Source: Maratus speciosus (taxonomy: Eukaryota; Arthropoda; Arachnida; Araneae; Salticidae). From it: a stretch of DNA of 64,000 nt. The stretch lies in contig OZ010792.1 in NCBI GenBank assembly GCA_963932465.1, positions 19,547,701 to 19,611,700 of the forward strand, in the 5' to 3' direction. The notes beneath the pieces are model-generated. The model worked only from the letters and a program-made list of their open reading frames with translations. It searched no databases and was not told the origin of the DNA. Positions 45,801-57,357 of this stretch are shown here, in pieces. Position numbers and translations under genes: made by a program. Each line of letters begins with the position of its first letter. Position 1 is the stretch's first letter.

Positions 45801-46352
45801 GGACCGAAATGTCCCGATTCCGTATGCACATGCCAATATACATACATATATTCTTTTTATTACAATTTTTTTAGAGTTTTATTCATTGTTTACTCTGGTC
45901 ATCGAAGCTATATCGCTTTTATCACTAATTTAAGTTAGAAATGAGTTGCATTATTCATTAAACTTGCATATTCGCGATTGGGAATTTCACAAAAATCACA
46001 TATAAAAAAAAAACTCCGCTCCATTTTAGCGACTGATATTTTTGGACAAAAGCAACTAAAAAAAGAAAAAAAATCACTCTATGTAATATAAATGATAATT
46101 ATAAAAAATATACTTGTATTTAAAACCAGCCTGTAACATATTAGTTGTAATTCTCTATGTTTGAAAAAAAAAATCATGATCGCCTTTTAAAAAAATTTCT
46201 CTACGACGAATTGACGCTGCGACGAATTGATACCACGACGAATTCACACTGCGATGAATTGACGCCACGACGAATTGTCGCCGCGATGAATTGTGCGCGA
46301 TGAATTGTTCCGCAATGAATTGTGCGCGACGAATTGACGCAGAACCATCCGG

Positions 46353-47889
46353 CTCTACCCTAACAATTAGCCAGCATATGGTTATTTTTTAAAGTAATTT
46401 AAATTATTCTTCATTACTATTTTCTTTTCAAACATATCATCCGATAATTTTTGAGATGTTAATAAATTAATCATCGTGGCGAAAGAAAACATCCTCTCGG
46501 CACTCGGGCAAAACAGTTAAGGGATTAATATAATGCCAGGCTTAACAATTTTTTGTCCAAAATTCATTCTGAAATTGTATTGCCTACATGTCTGTATTCT
46601 GTTTAAAAGGCATTCAACTATAATTTTATCAAAGTAACAAAATTTGTATAGCGTAATTTTCATAATTTTCAGTTAACCTGAATTTTTAAATTTGACTCCT
46701 TACTTAAAAGGTAAAAAATATATAATTAATATTATAAATGTTATAAAAAGAGGAATACAATCTGATTTCCTTTTCCCGAAAAAACTGAAAGGTCAGTCTT
46801 ATACTGTACAAATGCAACACATGAAGTTGCTGAGTAGCCGATAGTGAATTAAAATCTGCTTGTCCGTTTTTAGTTTTTTGTACTCCTTTCCCAAATAGCA
46901 TGAACATTAGCAGCAAGTTTGATTTTTTCTGATATTATCTTGCCGTGACAAATTTGAATTGAGAAATTCTCAGCAAATCTCCCGCAAGGTAGATCATCAC
47001 CCAACTGGATGAGTAGCTTGTTGTGAAACTGATGGCATGACCGCCTTTAATTCACGAAAGTGACGAAAGCAAAAAATCCCTCTGTTGAGAGAAAAGACAA
47101 TCAGCATATACGCAGAAATTGCAGAAATTTTATTCGGTACACATCGCTTTTTCTAAACGCTATACTTATCAAATACCAAAAAAATGTTCGAATTGAAAAG
47201 TACAAACATTACTTAATCTTGTTTATGCTGATAAAACCGATGCATACACCTTCTGACGGTGCGCTCGCATCAATGGACCTGATCAGGTCTATGGACCCCT
47301 TCGAAGGGGTTAAACTTATAGTGTAACAATTGTAAACGGTGTGGCATGGAAAGATTACTTCTTTGCAGTAAGTTTGCAGTATTTTTGATTACTTGTTTGC
47401 CGCTAGTTTGCAATAAATTTGATACAGCATGAATTTAACTTGCACGACAAGTTACCTGCAAGTTCAAAGTGTGGTGACTTCGGTGTTTGCGTTATCTTGC
47501 TGCAGTCTTTTTATGAACTTTCAGTCTTGTCATGTTGAGCTTACTGCAAATTTGCAGGATTTCAAAGCAAGACTGTCGCAAATATTCTGCAAACTAAAAA
47601 TGCTATGTGGGTTGTGTACTCCTGGAACATGGAATGTTGGGTAATTTCAAAAACTTAAATTTAAGAAGTTATTATTATTTATTATTTTTTCTGTTTTTTA
47701 ATCAATGCTTAGTATTTAATTATTCATTATCTAATATTAGTTAGATAACCTTTATTCCAAGTTGTAAGCACCAACTGTTATAGAGCGGTGACGTGAATAA
47801 AAGTGACTCGGTCATAGAATTACGAGAAAAAATTATGATGTAGGACAATATTATTAAGACTAAATAAAATAATGACTATCCTGCATCAG
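46353..47889. other. Intergenic, with an isolated TTAA-type MITE end
   Basis: GGGCAAAACAGTTAAGGGA followed by TTAA (46525-46528) is the same terminus as the MITE at 4667. I cannot place its other end. The rest has no gene. Around 47340-47600 TTGCAAGT/TTTGCAG words recur without a clear period. Confidence 0.4.
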
Positions 47890-49390
47890 TTTATCTTAGT
47901 ATGATATAAGAAGCAAGAGACGCCAATTCCTTATTGTGATGGTACTATCACATTTTGCATTTACGGCATGAAACTTTAGTATATTGTATATCTTGACTAG
48001 TACAAAATAAATATTTCAATCTACCATGTGATATCTCGGTATGATATGAGCAGACGTGGAGCGAATTCGTCAATTGACGGTAGTATCTCGTCATCAAATT
48101 TTGAGCTGAAATAGTTTCCAAATTAACGTTTTAACAATCAATTTTTTATTTTTTTTGTTTTGAATGCAAGAAAACACCATTTACTTCTGTTTTTCTTCAA
48201 GACTATGGAAAAAAAAAATAGCTAGAAGTACAGACGATTTAAGCCCCCTCCCCCCCACCTGAAAATTTGAAGGTAATTTTCGTTATGTTAAGTACGCCGT
48301 GCTGGAGGAAGGCGAATAATGATAAAATGCGAATAAAAGGATTTAATGTCGGAAAACCCACTGGCTTCAAGCTTCAAGCTCCCTTATTACTCACGCATTG
48401 GTCCTGCTGTTCTCATATATTAACAAGATATCACGAGGCAGATTAAATATTTTGTGAAACTGGTCAAAATCTGCAACATATAAATCTTTCATGCTAAAAC
48501 TTGATAACATGACTGGCAAAACCACGAATTGGCGCACTGTTCTGCTCATATCTTAGAAAAACTATCACAAAGCAAACTGAATTATTTGTAGTACTAATAT
48601 GCATATTTAATGCTTTAAAATTCCATAATGAAACTCGATTGTACAATATGTCCAAAATGAAGAACTGGTGCCCTGTTATACGCATATTCTTCCAATATAT
48701 CGTGAAGCAGATTGAGATATTTATGTTAACTATACTAATCGATATTTACAACATAAAATTTCCTGCCGAAATTCGATAACATGATAGTGTTGTATGATAT
48801 AGTGACGAATTGGCAAGCCCTTCTACTCGTGCCGTATCAAAATATAAAGAAGCAGACTGAATTATTTTTATTGTACTCATCAATATCTTTAACGTGTTAA
48901 AATTTAATGCCGAAACTGACTAACATATTAGTAACTTTGAATGACGATTTAGCTCCCCGTTTTGCTTATATCGTTCTAAGATATCACATGGCAGATCAGC
49001 ACTGTTTAATGTACTCTTAATAATCTATTTCTAAATAATTCATCTCGAAACACACTGTCGTAGTAACTTATAGGATAATACAATGCAAAATTGTTTCTCA
49101 ATTGGACTACATGACGTCATTTTCTGTCATCAAATTTAGTCTTCATGGGGGGGGGGGGGGGATCCTACCAAAATATTTTAAAAGTACTTTCGTTAAGCTT
49201 TAACTTTGCATTAATTTCATCTCGGAACTCAATGACGTTAAATTAATGCCAAAAGGAGAAATTTTACTCTGCTGCTCATTTCGTAATAAGCTATGCCGAG
49301 GCAGAGGAGTCATTCATTTAACTATCGTTTATAATCTAGTCCCATATCATAATTTCATATTTTGTGACTGGATTACGTAGTCATTTTTGT
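47890..49390. repeat. Degenerate ~140 bp tandem array, about ten units
   Basis: Units share GGCAGATTGAATATTT, then ATGCCGAAACTCGATAACAT-G and GACGAATTGGCACCCTGTTC, then TGCTCATATC. The GCAGATT/GCAGACT word recurs near 48434, 48573, 48703, 48850 and 48989, with weaker copies near 47905, 48045 and 49300. Heavily diverged, so old. Confidence 0.65.
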
Positions 49391-49571
49391 TGCCACCGCC
49401 TGTTTTATCGTATCAAATGTGGATAAAAAAAGGAAAGAAGAAAGGGGGAAAAGAGCAAGGAAGAAAAAGAAATCGCCCTCTATCTCGGAATATAAGAATT
49501 AAAATAAAGTTGTGCGACAGTATGCATATAAATATTTCAATTAGAAACAATGCCATTCTTAAATACATTCA

Positions 49572-49790
49572 TCTATCTACTATATATATATAAAATCCAA
49601 ACGGAAATTTCGTTCCGAACATCTATATTTCGCGTTCTACTGCATGGATTTTGACGGAACTTACACTGTTAGATAGATATCGTTTCAGAGAAGGTGTTAA
49701 GCTATAACACATCGTTCTACGTAGATTAGTTATAAAATTATGATGTAAATTTCTGTTATTTTGGGCAATAAGGTTACAATTTTATTTCTT
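49572..49790 (+). mobile_element. Helitron-like 5' end
   Basis: TCTATCTACTATATATATAT, then AAAATCCAAACGGAAATTTC and GTTCCG, then GCGTTCTACTGCATGGATTT. The following 120 bp match the element at 40593 (TTACACTGTTAGATAGATAT, ACATCGTTCTACGTAG). It may pair with the 3' end at 57571 if the Penelope-like cluster was inserted within it. Confidence 0.55.
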
Positions 49791-50050
49791 GGCGAACTTT
49801 ACCGTTGATGAATAATTGAAACGGCTATTACACCTCGAAAAATAAAAAAAAGTTACTAATTTTATTTAAAATTTAAAAAAAGAAAAAAAAGAAAAGAATA
49901 AATCAGTTTTGACGCGTGATAATATTAAAAAATTTAAATATTTAATTTAAACATGAAAGGGAATGTTCGTAAAGCTTAAAAAATTACGCCGTTGAAATAT
50001 TGTAATTAAAACAGGATTTGGCGATTTATCTTTCTTTTGCGTCAGGTTAA

Positions 50051-50270
50051 CCCGGGAGAACTCGCTAGTGAGAATGCCTAATTGCTTTTCTTTTACTTTA
50101 CATTCCTATAGTATCAACTTTTTTTGGTTGGCTTAGTACTTTTATTCACAAAATAGGTAAAATAATTGTAAATCAGTTTGAAATTTTAATTAAAATGAAA
50201 AATGATTAAAATAAGAGTCATAAAAAAGTACGACTGTGAGAGAAAATCTCATGCAGCAAGTTCTCCCGGG
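50051..50270. mobile_element. TTAA-flanked piggyBac-like MITE
   Basis: TTAA at 50047-50050 and 50271-50274. Perfect 12 bp inverted ends CCCGGGAGAACT, continuing with partial pairing. 220 bp, non-coding. Confidence 0.82.
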
Positions 50271-50430
50271 TTAAGAAAAATGCATCTGAAAAATTGATAA
50301 GATGATATCAAGGAAGTTCTTCATAAGCGCATACTTAGAAATATTAGAAAAATATATAGAATATTCTTCTCATGAGGATATAATTTATTAAAGAAAAAAT
50401 CGCAGAACCTCGATTTAACTTTCGTAAAAA

Positions 50431-50461
<31 letters not shown>

Positions 50462-51303
50462 TTATATCATTTCAAAATGCCAAAACAACATAACTTCAAA
50501 AGGAAGGTGTATATCTGCATAAATTTTTAAACTATAAAATATTTATGAAAACAAGAAAGACAGGTAAAAAAAACAAAAACAGTCTGTTCTTCATCAGTGG
50601 GAGGACAGCAGAAAACTAACTCCACCCCCCACTTTTTAAATTTTGCAGGTTTCTGAACACATGTTCACCCCGCATTCAATACTGAAAACTATTGTCATTT
50701 TATTAATCTAATTACATAAAAAACTAAAACAACTCAAATTAAAAACTAACAAACATAATATTAACCATACAAAAACAAAAAACTTTAATAAAAAGGTCTT
50801 TTAGAGGAATGCTTAAATTATCATTAAACTGAAAACAAAAGAAAAAAAATATAAGAAAACAAGCATGAATGCAGAATAAACATGCGCCCCCCCAAACCCG
50901 CAAAATGAAATTTGTCAAAACATGAATACCTGTATAATGTTTCCTACCCGTCAACTATAAACAAATAAATTTTTTCTTCCAAATCCCTTATCAAAAGCCA
51001 GAAATTCCAAGTCTGCAACTTTCTTTCGTTTCAATTCATCAATAGACACCCGTTCTTTTAACAAGACTTTAGGATGCCCATTTCATACAGAAAGATCCAG
51101 AAGGCTGCCATCACATGTTCACGCCGCCAGTCCACATCGTTGCCATTCACTTTTAAGAACTGTCTTTAAATAATATTTCAAAAACTAAATGGGGTAATTG
51201 TTATTGTAAAATAAATTAGCCAATAACTTAAAAATCTGTTTATAAAAATTACTGTCTCTGCCACAAATTTTATTGAAACGTATCAATTGATTAATAATTA
51301 TAT

Positions 51304-51929
51304 TTATGTAAATTTTTTTATGCAAATTTGAAAACCAATGCGGCATGCTTCTAGTAAAAAAATTAAACTATTTCTTTTATCGTACAAATCCAAAATCAAA
51401 TTATTATCAATAATTTTGAATAAAATATCTAAAAATTCTGCATTATAATCATCACTGTTTGCTCTGTTCAATTTTAAACAATTTGGATATATAATATCAT
51501 ATTCATTAGAAAATTCAAAATTAAAAATCAAAATATCATCAATATACCTAAAGACCTTTAAAGACTTATTATATTTCATAGTATATTTAAATTCATAATA
51601 AAATAAAAATAAATTTGCTGCTGTACTAGAATAGTTTGTTCCCATCCCTATACCACATATTTGATTAAAGGTATTATTGTTAAAAGTTACATAATTATTA
51701 TAAAAACAGAAATGACATAAGCTTGAAAATAAATCTCTATTTATATTTAATTCATCATTTATACAAAAAACATCAAAAATACTCATTAAAACTTCATAAA
51801 GTGAATCAATAGGTATATTGGTGAACAGATTTTCAAAATCGAATACCTGCATTTTCAGAGGAGTCAAAGGCAATTTGCTCAGAATTTCAACACTATTGTC
51901 AATTGACCAGAAATAACTATACTTCTTAA
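51304..51929 (-). pseudogene. Penelope-like RT, C-terminal part, minus copy (broken)
   Basis: It continues the frame upstream of the MITE and encodes the RT palm: FDFENLFTNIP, GIGMGTNYSS and RYIDDILIF with the catalytic YIDD. Near 51360 one T is missing compared with the plus-strand copy. The frame therefore shifts after LYDKRNS and ends prematurely at 51304, losing the thumb and C-terminal segment. Otherwise nearly identical to 52878-53681. Confidence 0.8.
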
Positions 51930-52129
51930 CCCCTTGGGGACGAGCGGCACATATACGTGCCGATTGAAGCGCTCAGAATCTTTGTTTTTCCTCACCAGTA
52001 AAATTTTACTGTAAAATTTGCCTTATTTAATCAGCGCATTTTCTCGATCCAAGAAGACACAAATTTCTGTTTTTAAAAAACGGTGACAAAAGATTAAAAA
52101 TTTCGTAAAAGGCTCCCGTCCCGAAGGGG
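51930..52129. mobile_element. TTAA-type MITE, family 1, inserted in the RT gene
   Basis: TTAA at 51926-51929 and 52130-52133. Ends CCCCTTGGGGACGAGCGG and, reversed, CCCCTTCGGGACGGGAGC. 200 bp. It splits the minus-strand RT frame; removing it and one TTAA rejoins the frame. The plus-strand copy begins at about the corresponding point, so presence there cannot be judged. Related to 4425-4621. Confidence 0.88.
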
Positions 52130-52133
52130 TTAA

Positions 52134-52842
52134 ATTTATACTTTAGAAAATCATAAATCTTTTTTAATAAATTCTGTAAACCAATATTAAAATTTTTATT
52201 AATGCTTTTAGAAGTACTACAAATAAATCTAAATTTAATCGGATCTTTATGAAATTTAGGCGTTAAGAAAATAAATGGCAAACAGTGATGATTAGAAACA
52301 TCAAAATTATAAGAAAACATACTTTTAACCTTCTTATATGCAAAAAATTTTTTAACGACAGGATTTTTGTCAATATTAACTTTTGAATAAAAATTTTCAT
52401 TACCTAATTCACTCTCTATTTTATCAATATAAAACTTTTTTCATATTATTGCATAATTATTAGCTGCTTTGTCCACAGGGACTATAACAAAATTATTTTG
52501 TAAACTTTCAATAAATTTTATATCTTCATCTTTAAAACTTTGATATTCATATTCATCAGAATTTAAATAATCTTTTAAAAAATTATTGAAATGCTCCAAA
52601 ATTTGAGGCTTCCATTCAAAAAATGCCTCCAAAGGCATACTAAATTTATAACTATATTTCTTTATAAAATTATTGACATTATCCTTAAAAATTTTTAGTA
52701 CCTTATTGCTATTAATTTTACTATTGATTCTAAATTTTGTACCAAAATTCATTAGATATTTTACATTTTTAATCTTGATTATATCAAGATTACCTGTAAT
52801 TATATGTCCATGATAATTATCTATAAAATCTTTAAATTCCAT
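52134..52842 (-). pseudogene. Penelope-like RT, N-terminal part, minus copy (one stop)
   Basis: In the same frame as the downstream piece. An N-terminal ~100 residues is followed by VIVPVDKAANNYAII, comparable to the DKG-type motif before RT in Penelope-like proteins. An in-frame TGA follows at 52441-52443. The frame then continues to TPKFHKDPIKFRFICSTS (RT motif 1) and is interrupted by the MITE. No GIY-YIG endonuclease is seen. The start is probably 5'-truncated at the junction near 52860. Assigned to the Penelope-like group from remembered motif order; another non-LTR RT lineage is possible. Confidence 0.7.
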
Positions 52843-52877
52843 ATTATTACAACAACAAGTTAAAACTGTATTAACAT

Positions 52878-53681
52878 TTGAAAACTGTATTAACTGGTCA
52901 ATTGAGTGTTGAAATTCTGAGCAAATTGCCTTTGACTCCTCTGAAAATGCAGGTATTCGATTTTGAAAATCTGTTCACCAATATACCTATTGATTCACTT
53001 TATGAAGTTTTAATGAGTATTTTTGATGTTTTTTGTATAAATGATGAATTAAATATAAATAGAGATTTATTTTCAAGGTTATGTCATTTCAGTTTTTATA
53101 ATAATTATGTAACTTTTAACAATAATACCTTTAATCAAATATGTGGTATAGGGATGGGAACAAACTATTCTAGTACAGCAGCAAATTTATTTTTATTTTA
53201 TTATGAATTTAAATATACTATGAAATATAATAAGTCTTTAAAGGTCTTTAGGTATATTGATGATATTTTGATTTTTAATTTTGAATTTTCTAATGAATAT
53301 GATATTATATATCCAAATTGTTTAAAATTGAACAGAGCAAACAGTGATGATTATAATGCAGAATTTTTAGATATTTTATTCAAAACTATTGATAATAATT
53401 TGATTTTGGATTTGTACGATAAAAGAAATAGTTTTAATTTTTTTACTAGAAGCATGCCGCATTGGTTTTCAAATTTGCATAAAAAAATTTACATAAATAT
53501 AATTATTAATCAATTGATACGTTTCAATAAAATTTGTGGCAGAGACAGTAATTTTTATAAACAAATTTTTAAGTTATTGGCTAATTTATTTTACAATAAC
53601 AATTACCCCATTAAGTTTTTGAAATATTATTTAAAGACAGTTCTTAAAAGTGAATGGCAACGATGTGGACTGGCGGCGTGA
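52878..53681 (+). CDS. Penelope-like RT, C-terminal two-thirds, plus copy (open)
   Basis: A 267-codon open frame. Motifs in order: FDFENLFTNIP (~27-37), GIGMGTNYSSTAANLFLFYY (~90-109), RYIDDILIF with YIDD at 126-129, LNRANSDDYNAEFLDIL, and LYDKRNSFNF followed by a basic C-terminal segment with INQLIRF. It lacks the N-terminal third (DKA and PKFHK motifs), so it is a 5'-truncated fragment even though its frame is intact. The ATG used is within junction sequence and not a native start. Unlike the minus copy it has no frameshift. It would copy element RNA in an intact protein. Confidence 0.75.
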   Translation: MKTVLTGQLSVEILSKLPLTPLKMQVFDFENLFTNIPIDSLYEVLMSIFDVFCINDELNINRDLFSRLCHFSFYNNYVTFNNNTFNQICGIGMGTNYSSTAANLFLFYYEFKYTMKYNKSLKVFRYIDDILIFNFEFSNEYDIIYPNCLKLNRANSDDYNAEFLDILFKTIDNNLILDLYDKRNSFNFFTRSMPHWFSNLHKKIYINIIINQLIRFNKICGRDSNFYKQIFKLLANLFYNNNYPIKFLKYYLKTVLKSEWQRCGLAA

Positions 53682-54420
53682 ACATGTGATGGCAGCCTTC
53701 TGGATCTTTCTGTATGAAATGGGCATCCTAAAGTCTTGTTAAAAGAACGGGTGTCTATTGATGAATTGAAACGAAAGAAAGTTGCAGACTTGGAATTTCT
53801 GGCTTTTGATAATGGATTTGGAAGAAAAAATTTATTTGTTTATAGTTGACGGGTAGGAAACATTATACAGGTATTCATGTTTTGAGAAATTTCATTTTGC
53901 GGGTTTGGGGGGGCGCATGTTTATTCTGCATTCATGCTTGTTTTCTTATATTTTTTTCTTTTGTTTTCAGTTTAATGATAATTTAAGCATTCCTCTAAAA
54001 GACCTTTTTATTAAAGTTTTTTGTTTTTGTATGGTTAATATTATGTTTGTTAGTTTTTAATTTGAGTTGTTTTAGTTTTTTATGTAATTAGATTAATAAA
54101 ATGACAATAGTTTTCAGTATTGAATGCGGGGTGAACATGTGTTCAGAAACCTGCAAAATTTAAAAAGTAGGGGGTGGAGTTAGTTTTCTGTCTGTCCTCC
54201 CACTGATGAAGAACAGACTGTTTTTGTTTTTTTTACCTGTCTTTCTTGTTTTCATAAATATTTTATAGTTTAAAAATTTCTGCAGATATACACCTTCCTT
54301 TTGAAGTTATGTTGTTTTGGCATTTTGAAATGGTATAATATGCTTTATTGCATTTGATATGTGCTGCTGTAGCGCCATTCATGCAGTAATTTATCATTAA
54401 TTTTGGAATAAAATATATAT

Positions 54421-55673
54421 ATATATATATATATTTTGCGATTTAACGCTGGTTGGCGACGCAATAAAATTTTAAATAATACTATGATAAGTATTCTTTA
54501 AGAAAACTTTTTCAAATCTCCATACGAAGTTAGTTTAAGTAAGTTTAACTTAAATAAATACATTTTTATAACTGTAGTTTTGTCATGTACATGTATGTGT
54601 ATATAATGAAATTTAAAGATAGTAATTATGTTGTTTAGAACAAAGTTTAAATGGATTAACATTGTTTCAAACTCAAAATTAAGGTCGTATTCTGAACATT
54701 GGCAGTTTGACATCGATATTGTTAGTGTCAGAGACAACAAAAGAAAAGTATTGTTGCCATGGGAACAACGACTTAATATCGAAAATTTTAATGATAGCAT
54801 TCTTAATCAAAATACACTTAAAATTTATCCAGCCGAGGACATCGTATAAAATTAAATAACTACAGCAACAAGCAATTTGTATAGATTATATAAGCTTACA
54901 GAAAAAAATAATAAACTAATTCATCTTTTAAGTTTAAATTCGTTAAGTATTAGACATTTAAATACTCATTTAACAAGTAATTTATAAATGCATTTCAATC
55001 TCTTGCATTTGGCCACGAAATGTTTTGGTTCGCCAAATAGCGTGCAGCATTCGTCTTTTCGCGCCAAATAATCGAAAATATTATTTTTTTTACATACTTT
55101 CAACTTGGATTCTGCCACTACATTTGACTGATCTTTTTTACATACATGAGTAATTTTATTAGCATTTCCTTTTTCAAAATATTTTGAGTATGTCCTTTAA
55201 GGAGACCTTCCAAATGTGTAACAATTTTGTTTTTGATTTGTTATTTTTTTTTATTTGCTTTTTTTTTTTTTATCTAACCCTTACAGAAAAAATTAGCAGA
55301 TTTTACTTTTGTCTCCAAACAATTTGATTTTAATCCAAAAAGGCGTAAACCTGACATCAGCCCAGGGATGTTCACATTATAGGTGATTTTTAAAGTGTAA
55401 GACAGCATTTTTGAGCAATTTTTTATATTCAAATTTAAACTATATAAATAGCAGTTAAAATTATAAAAGTGAAGTTAATACTTACATTTTAGTTCAAAAG
55501 TCTGCACCCTCTCTCCCCCCTACACACACGCGCGCACACATATTGTAAAATATTTTAATTTCAGACATTTAAAATATTTTTCACATACTTTACTACGGAA
55601 ACATGCTGGTTTGTTTTTTTCCAAATTTGCGACTTTTATAACATCGAAAGTAGATCAGCGAATATAATCCACG

Positions 55674-55706
<33 letters not shown>

Positions 55707-57357
55707 CACGTACGGCCGATTTTTCCTTTTATAAATGTCTACTGCTTCAAATGTTAAGTACTAATGATAATTCTTAAGAAAATTTATGCAATTATGCGTT
55801 TTTAATACCACAAAGAAAACATTTTACAATAAAAATTGCTTACTGAAATAAACTTTCGATAATCTTTTTAATTCGTCATTCTCTTTTCATTTTTTTTTTT
55901 TTTTTTTTTTTTTTTTTGCGTATCTTTTCTTCTTTTTTTGAAGGTTTTTTTTTTTTAAAGATATTGGATTAATTTTCCGTAATTAGGTTACCCGATAATT
56001 AGCGTATTTACTGTGCCGTTGGATGTTTATTTTTATATTTGAAAGAGACTCTGGACAGTGAACCCGATTGCAGTAGATTACATGAAATTTGTACTTAGCG
56101 ATTAGTAAATTCATGATTTTTCATTATTACAGAAATTATTGTGTTTCATCATGAAGCAAACGAACAAAAGAGGGTTTGTTATCATTTATTCTTTATCTCA
56201 AATTATTTTACCTCATAAAAAACAATACTTTCAATGGAGGGGAAAAACTTTATTATTCCAATGGTGGCAAATGTAATAATATCTGTCGACTTAACATTTT
56301 AGCCTACATAGGATAAAATTATCTCAAATTTCGATCATCATAAAGCATATTGTCCTGACGCACACCCTAGCAACTAATCGTAGCAATAAATTAAGAATTA
56401 TTTTCATAATCTGGGTTATTTACACAACAGACAGAAGAATAATTTACACTTGATAATATAAATATCAAGCCTATTTATTTCTCCGTGTTAATAGGCTTTT
56501 TAGAATAATGCAAAATAAATCTTCAATCCGTATTGACCAAAATGCATATTGCTAAAAATTTTGTATAACTAACTTTATTTATCGTTGTCAGTCCTATTTA
56601 AGGTATGGGGATTTTTTGGTAAAATATCTATAATTGTGTCAATAAAAACTGCATTATTTATTGGAACGTAATTTGGCGGGTAATTTTGTTTTGCAATTAC
56701 CTCTGGTGCATGTGTAACAATATTGATGCATCACTTTTAATGTTTGTCCCAACCCTCACAATGGGATCGATCATGGATGATTAGAAATATTTTATTAAAT
56801 GCATGAATTTTATTTTTCTAAGTCGTAGAGTTTCTTCCGGGGTTAACGGTTACATGATTTCAACTGGTCTAAAAAATGAAAAAGCAATGAAAATGACATT
56901 ATTTTAATTTTATTCAAACGATTCAGATTTAAAAACACACATTTTTATGCGTCACTTTTCTGTTAAAAATGAAAGTTATACACCTCTTTTTGTCTGAAAA
57001 TCATTTAATAAAGTTCATGCAATCATCTTAATACATTTTTGACGGTACTTACTATACTGGAATTTCAAAGAGGGAAAAAATAATAATAGAACTGTCAAGA
57101 GAGGACATTTATTACGAAGTATAACGTATAATTCAGTGAGATTGTATTTAAACTACCAAAACCACATATGCTCAAGCTGAGAGACCAGGAGTGCAAGAAC
57201 AAGCTCCCAAAAGTTAACTGTTCTAACATTATTCGTATTCAATGGTCAATATCTGTAATCATTGTAATGCTATCTAATTTAATAGTGTCAGATTAGAGAA
57301 CATTTTAATTCCTGTTGTCATAATGGCCTCATTTTGCTACTAAAATGCACTGTAAAT
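54421..57357. other. AT-rich intergenic DNA with poly-T tracts
   Basis: T runs at about 55675-55700 and 55890-55917. A CA/CG-rich short tract lies near 55520. Apart from the short frame at 54628-54849, nothing is supportable. Confidence 0.4.
54628..54849 (+). CDS. Short open frame of unknown nature (possible exon)
   Basis: A 73-codon frame starting ATG and ending TAA. Its composition is mixed and charged (for example WQFDIDIVSVRDNKRK, LPWEQRL), less T-driven than neighbouring frames. I recognise no family. No splice signals, promoter or partner gene could be tied to it. It may be a chance frame, an exon, or a fragment of a mobile-element protein. Confidence 0.15.
   Translation: MLFRTKFKWINIVSNSKLRSYSEHWQFDIDIVSVRDNKRKVLLPWEQRLNIENFNDSILNQNTLKIYPAEDIV

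Larger units (their letters stand above)
38020..46352. mobile_element. 8.3 kb interval bounded by inverted CGACGAATTG arrays (candidate foldback element)
   Basis: The left boundary (38020-38080) reads CCGGCTCGGTGTCGCGTCAA, then three CAATTCGTCG units. The right boundary (46203-46352) is nine CGAYGAATTG units spaced 14-17 bp and ends ATCCGG. Reverse-complemented, the two share GCGTCAATTCGTCGCGCACA followed by ATTC. Inverted ends made of short tandem units that differ in number are typical of foldback elements. The interior is AT-rich, holds a Helitron-like copy and a 150 bp satellite, and has no recognised transposase. Two independent insertions of a short element would look similar. Confidence 0.5.
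50433..54420. mobile_element. Penelope-like retroelement pair, head-to-head
   Basis: The minus-strand copy (52860 to 50433) and the plus-strand copy (about 52885 to 54420) are near-identical inverted repeats of ~1.5 kb (50433-51915 and 52885-54420). The region between the arms holds the 5' part found only in the minus copy plus a MITE. Both outer ends run into TA tracts after the same 3' tail (CCACTGATGAAGAACAGACT, CATTTTGAAATG). Complex partial and inverted copies are usual for Penelope-like elements. At the junction AAAACTGTATTAAC occurs twice (52862-52875 and 52881-52894). Confidence 0.7.

Noticed and set aside
46203..46352. Regular CGACGAATTG units as a CRISPR array
   Set aside because: The DNA is eukaryotic. 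Units are 14-17 bp with no 30 nt unique spacers, and the array is mirrored at 38020.
54206..54240. CTGATGA in the Penelope-like 3' tail as a hammerhead ribozyme
   Set aside because: The required GAAA after stem II is absent, so only part of the core is present.
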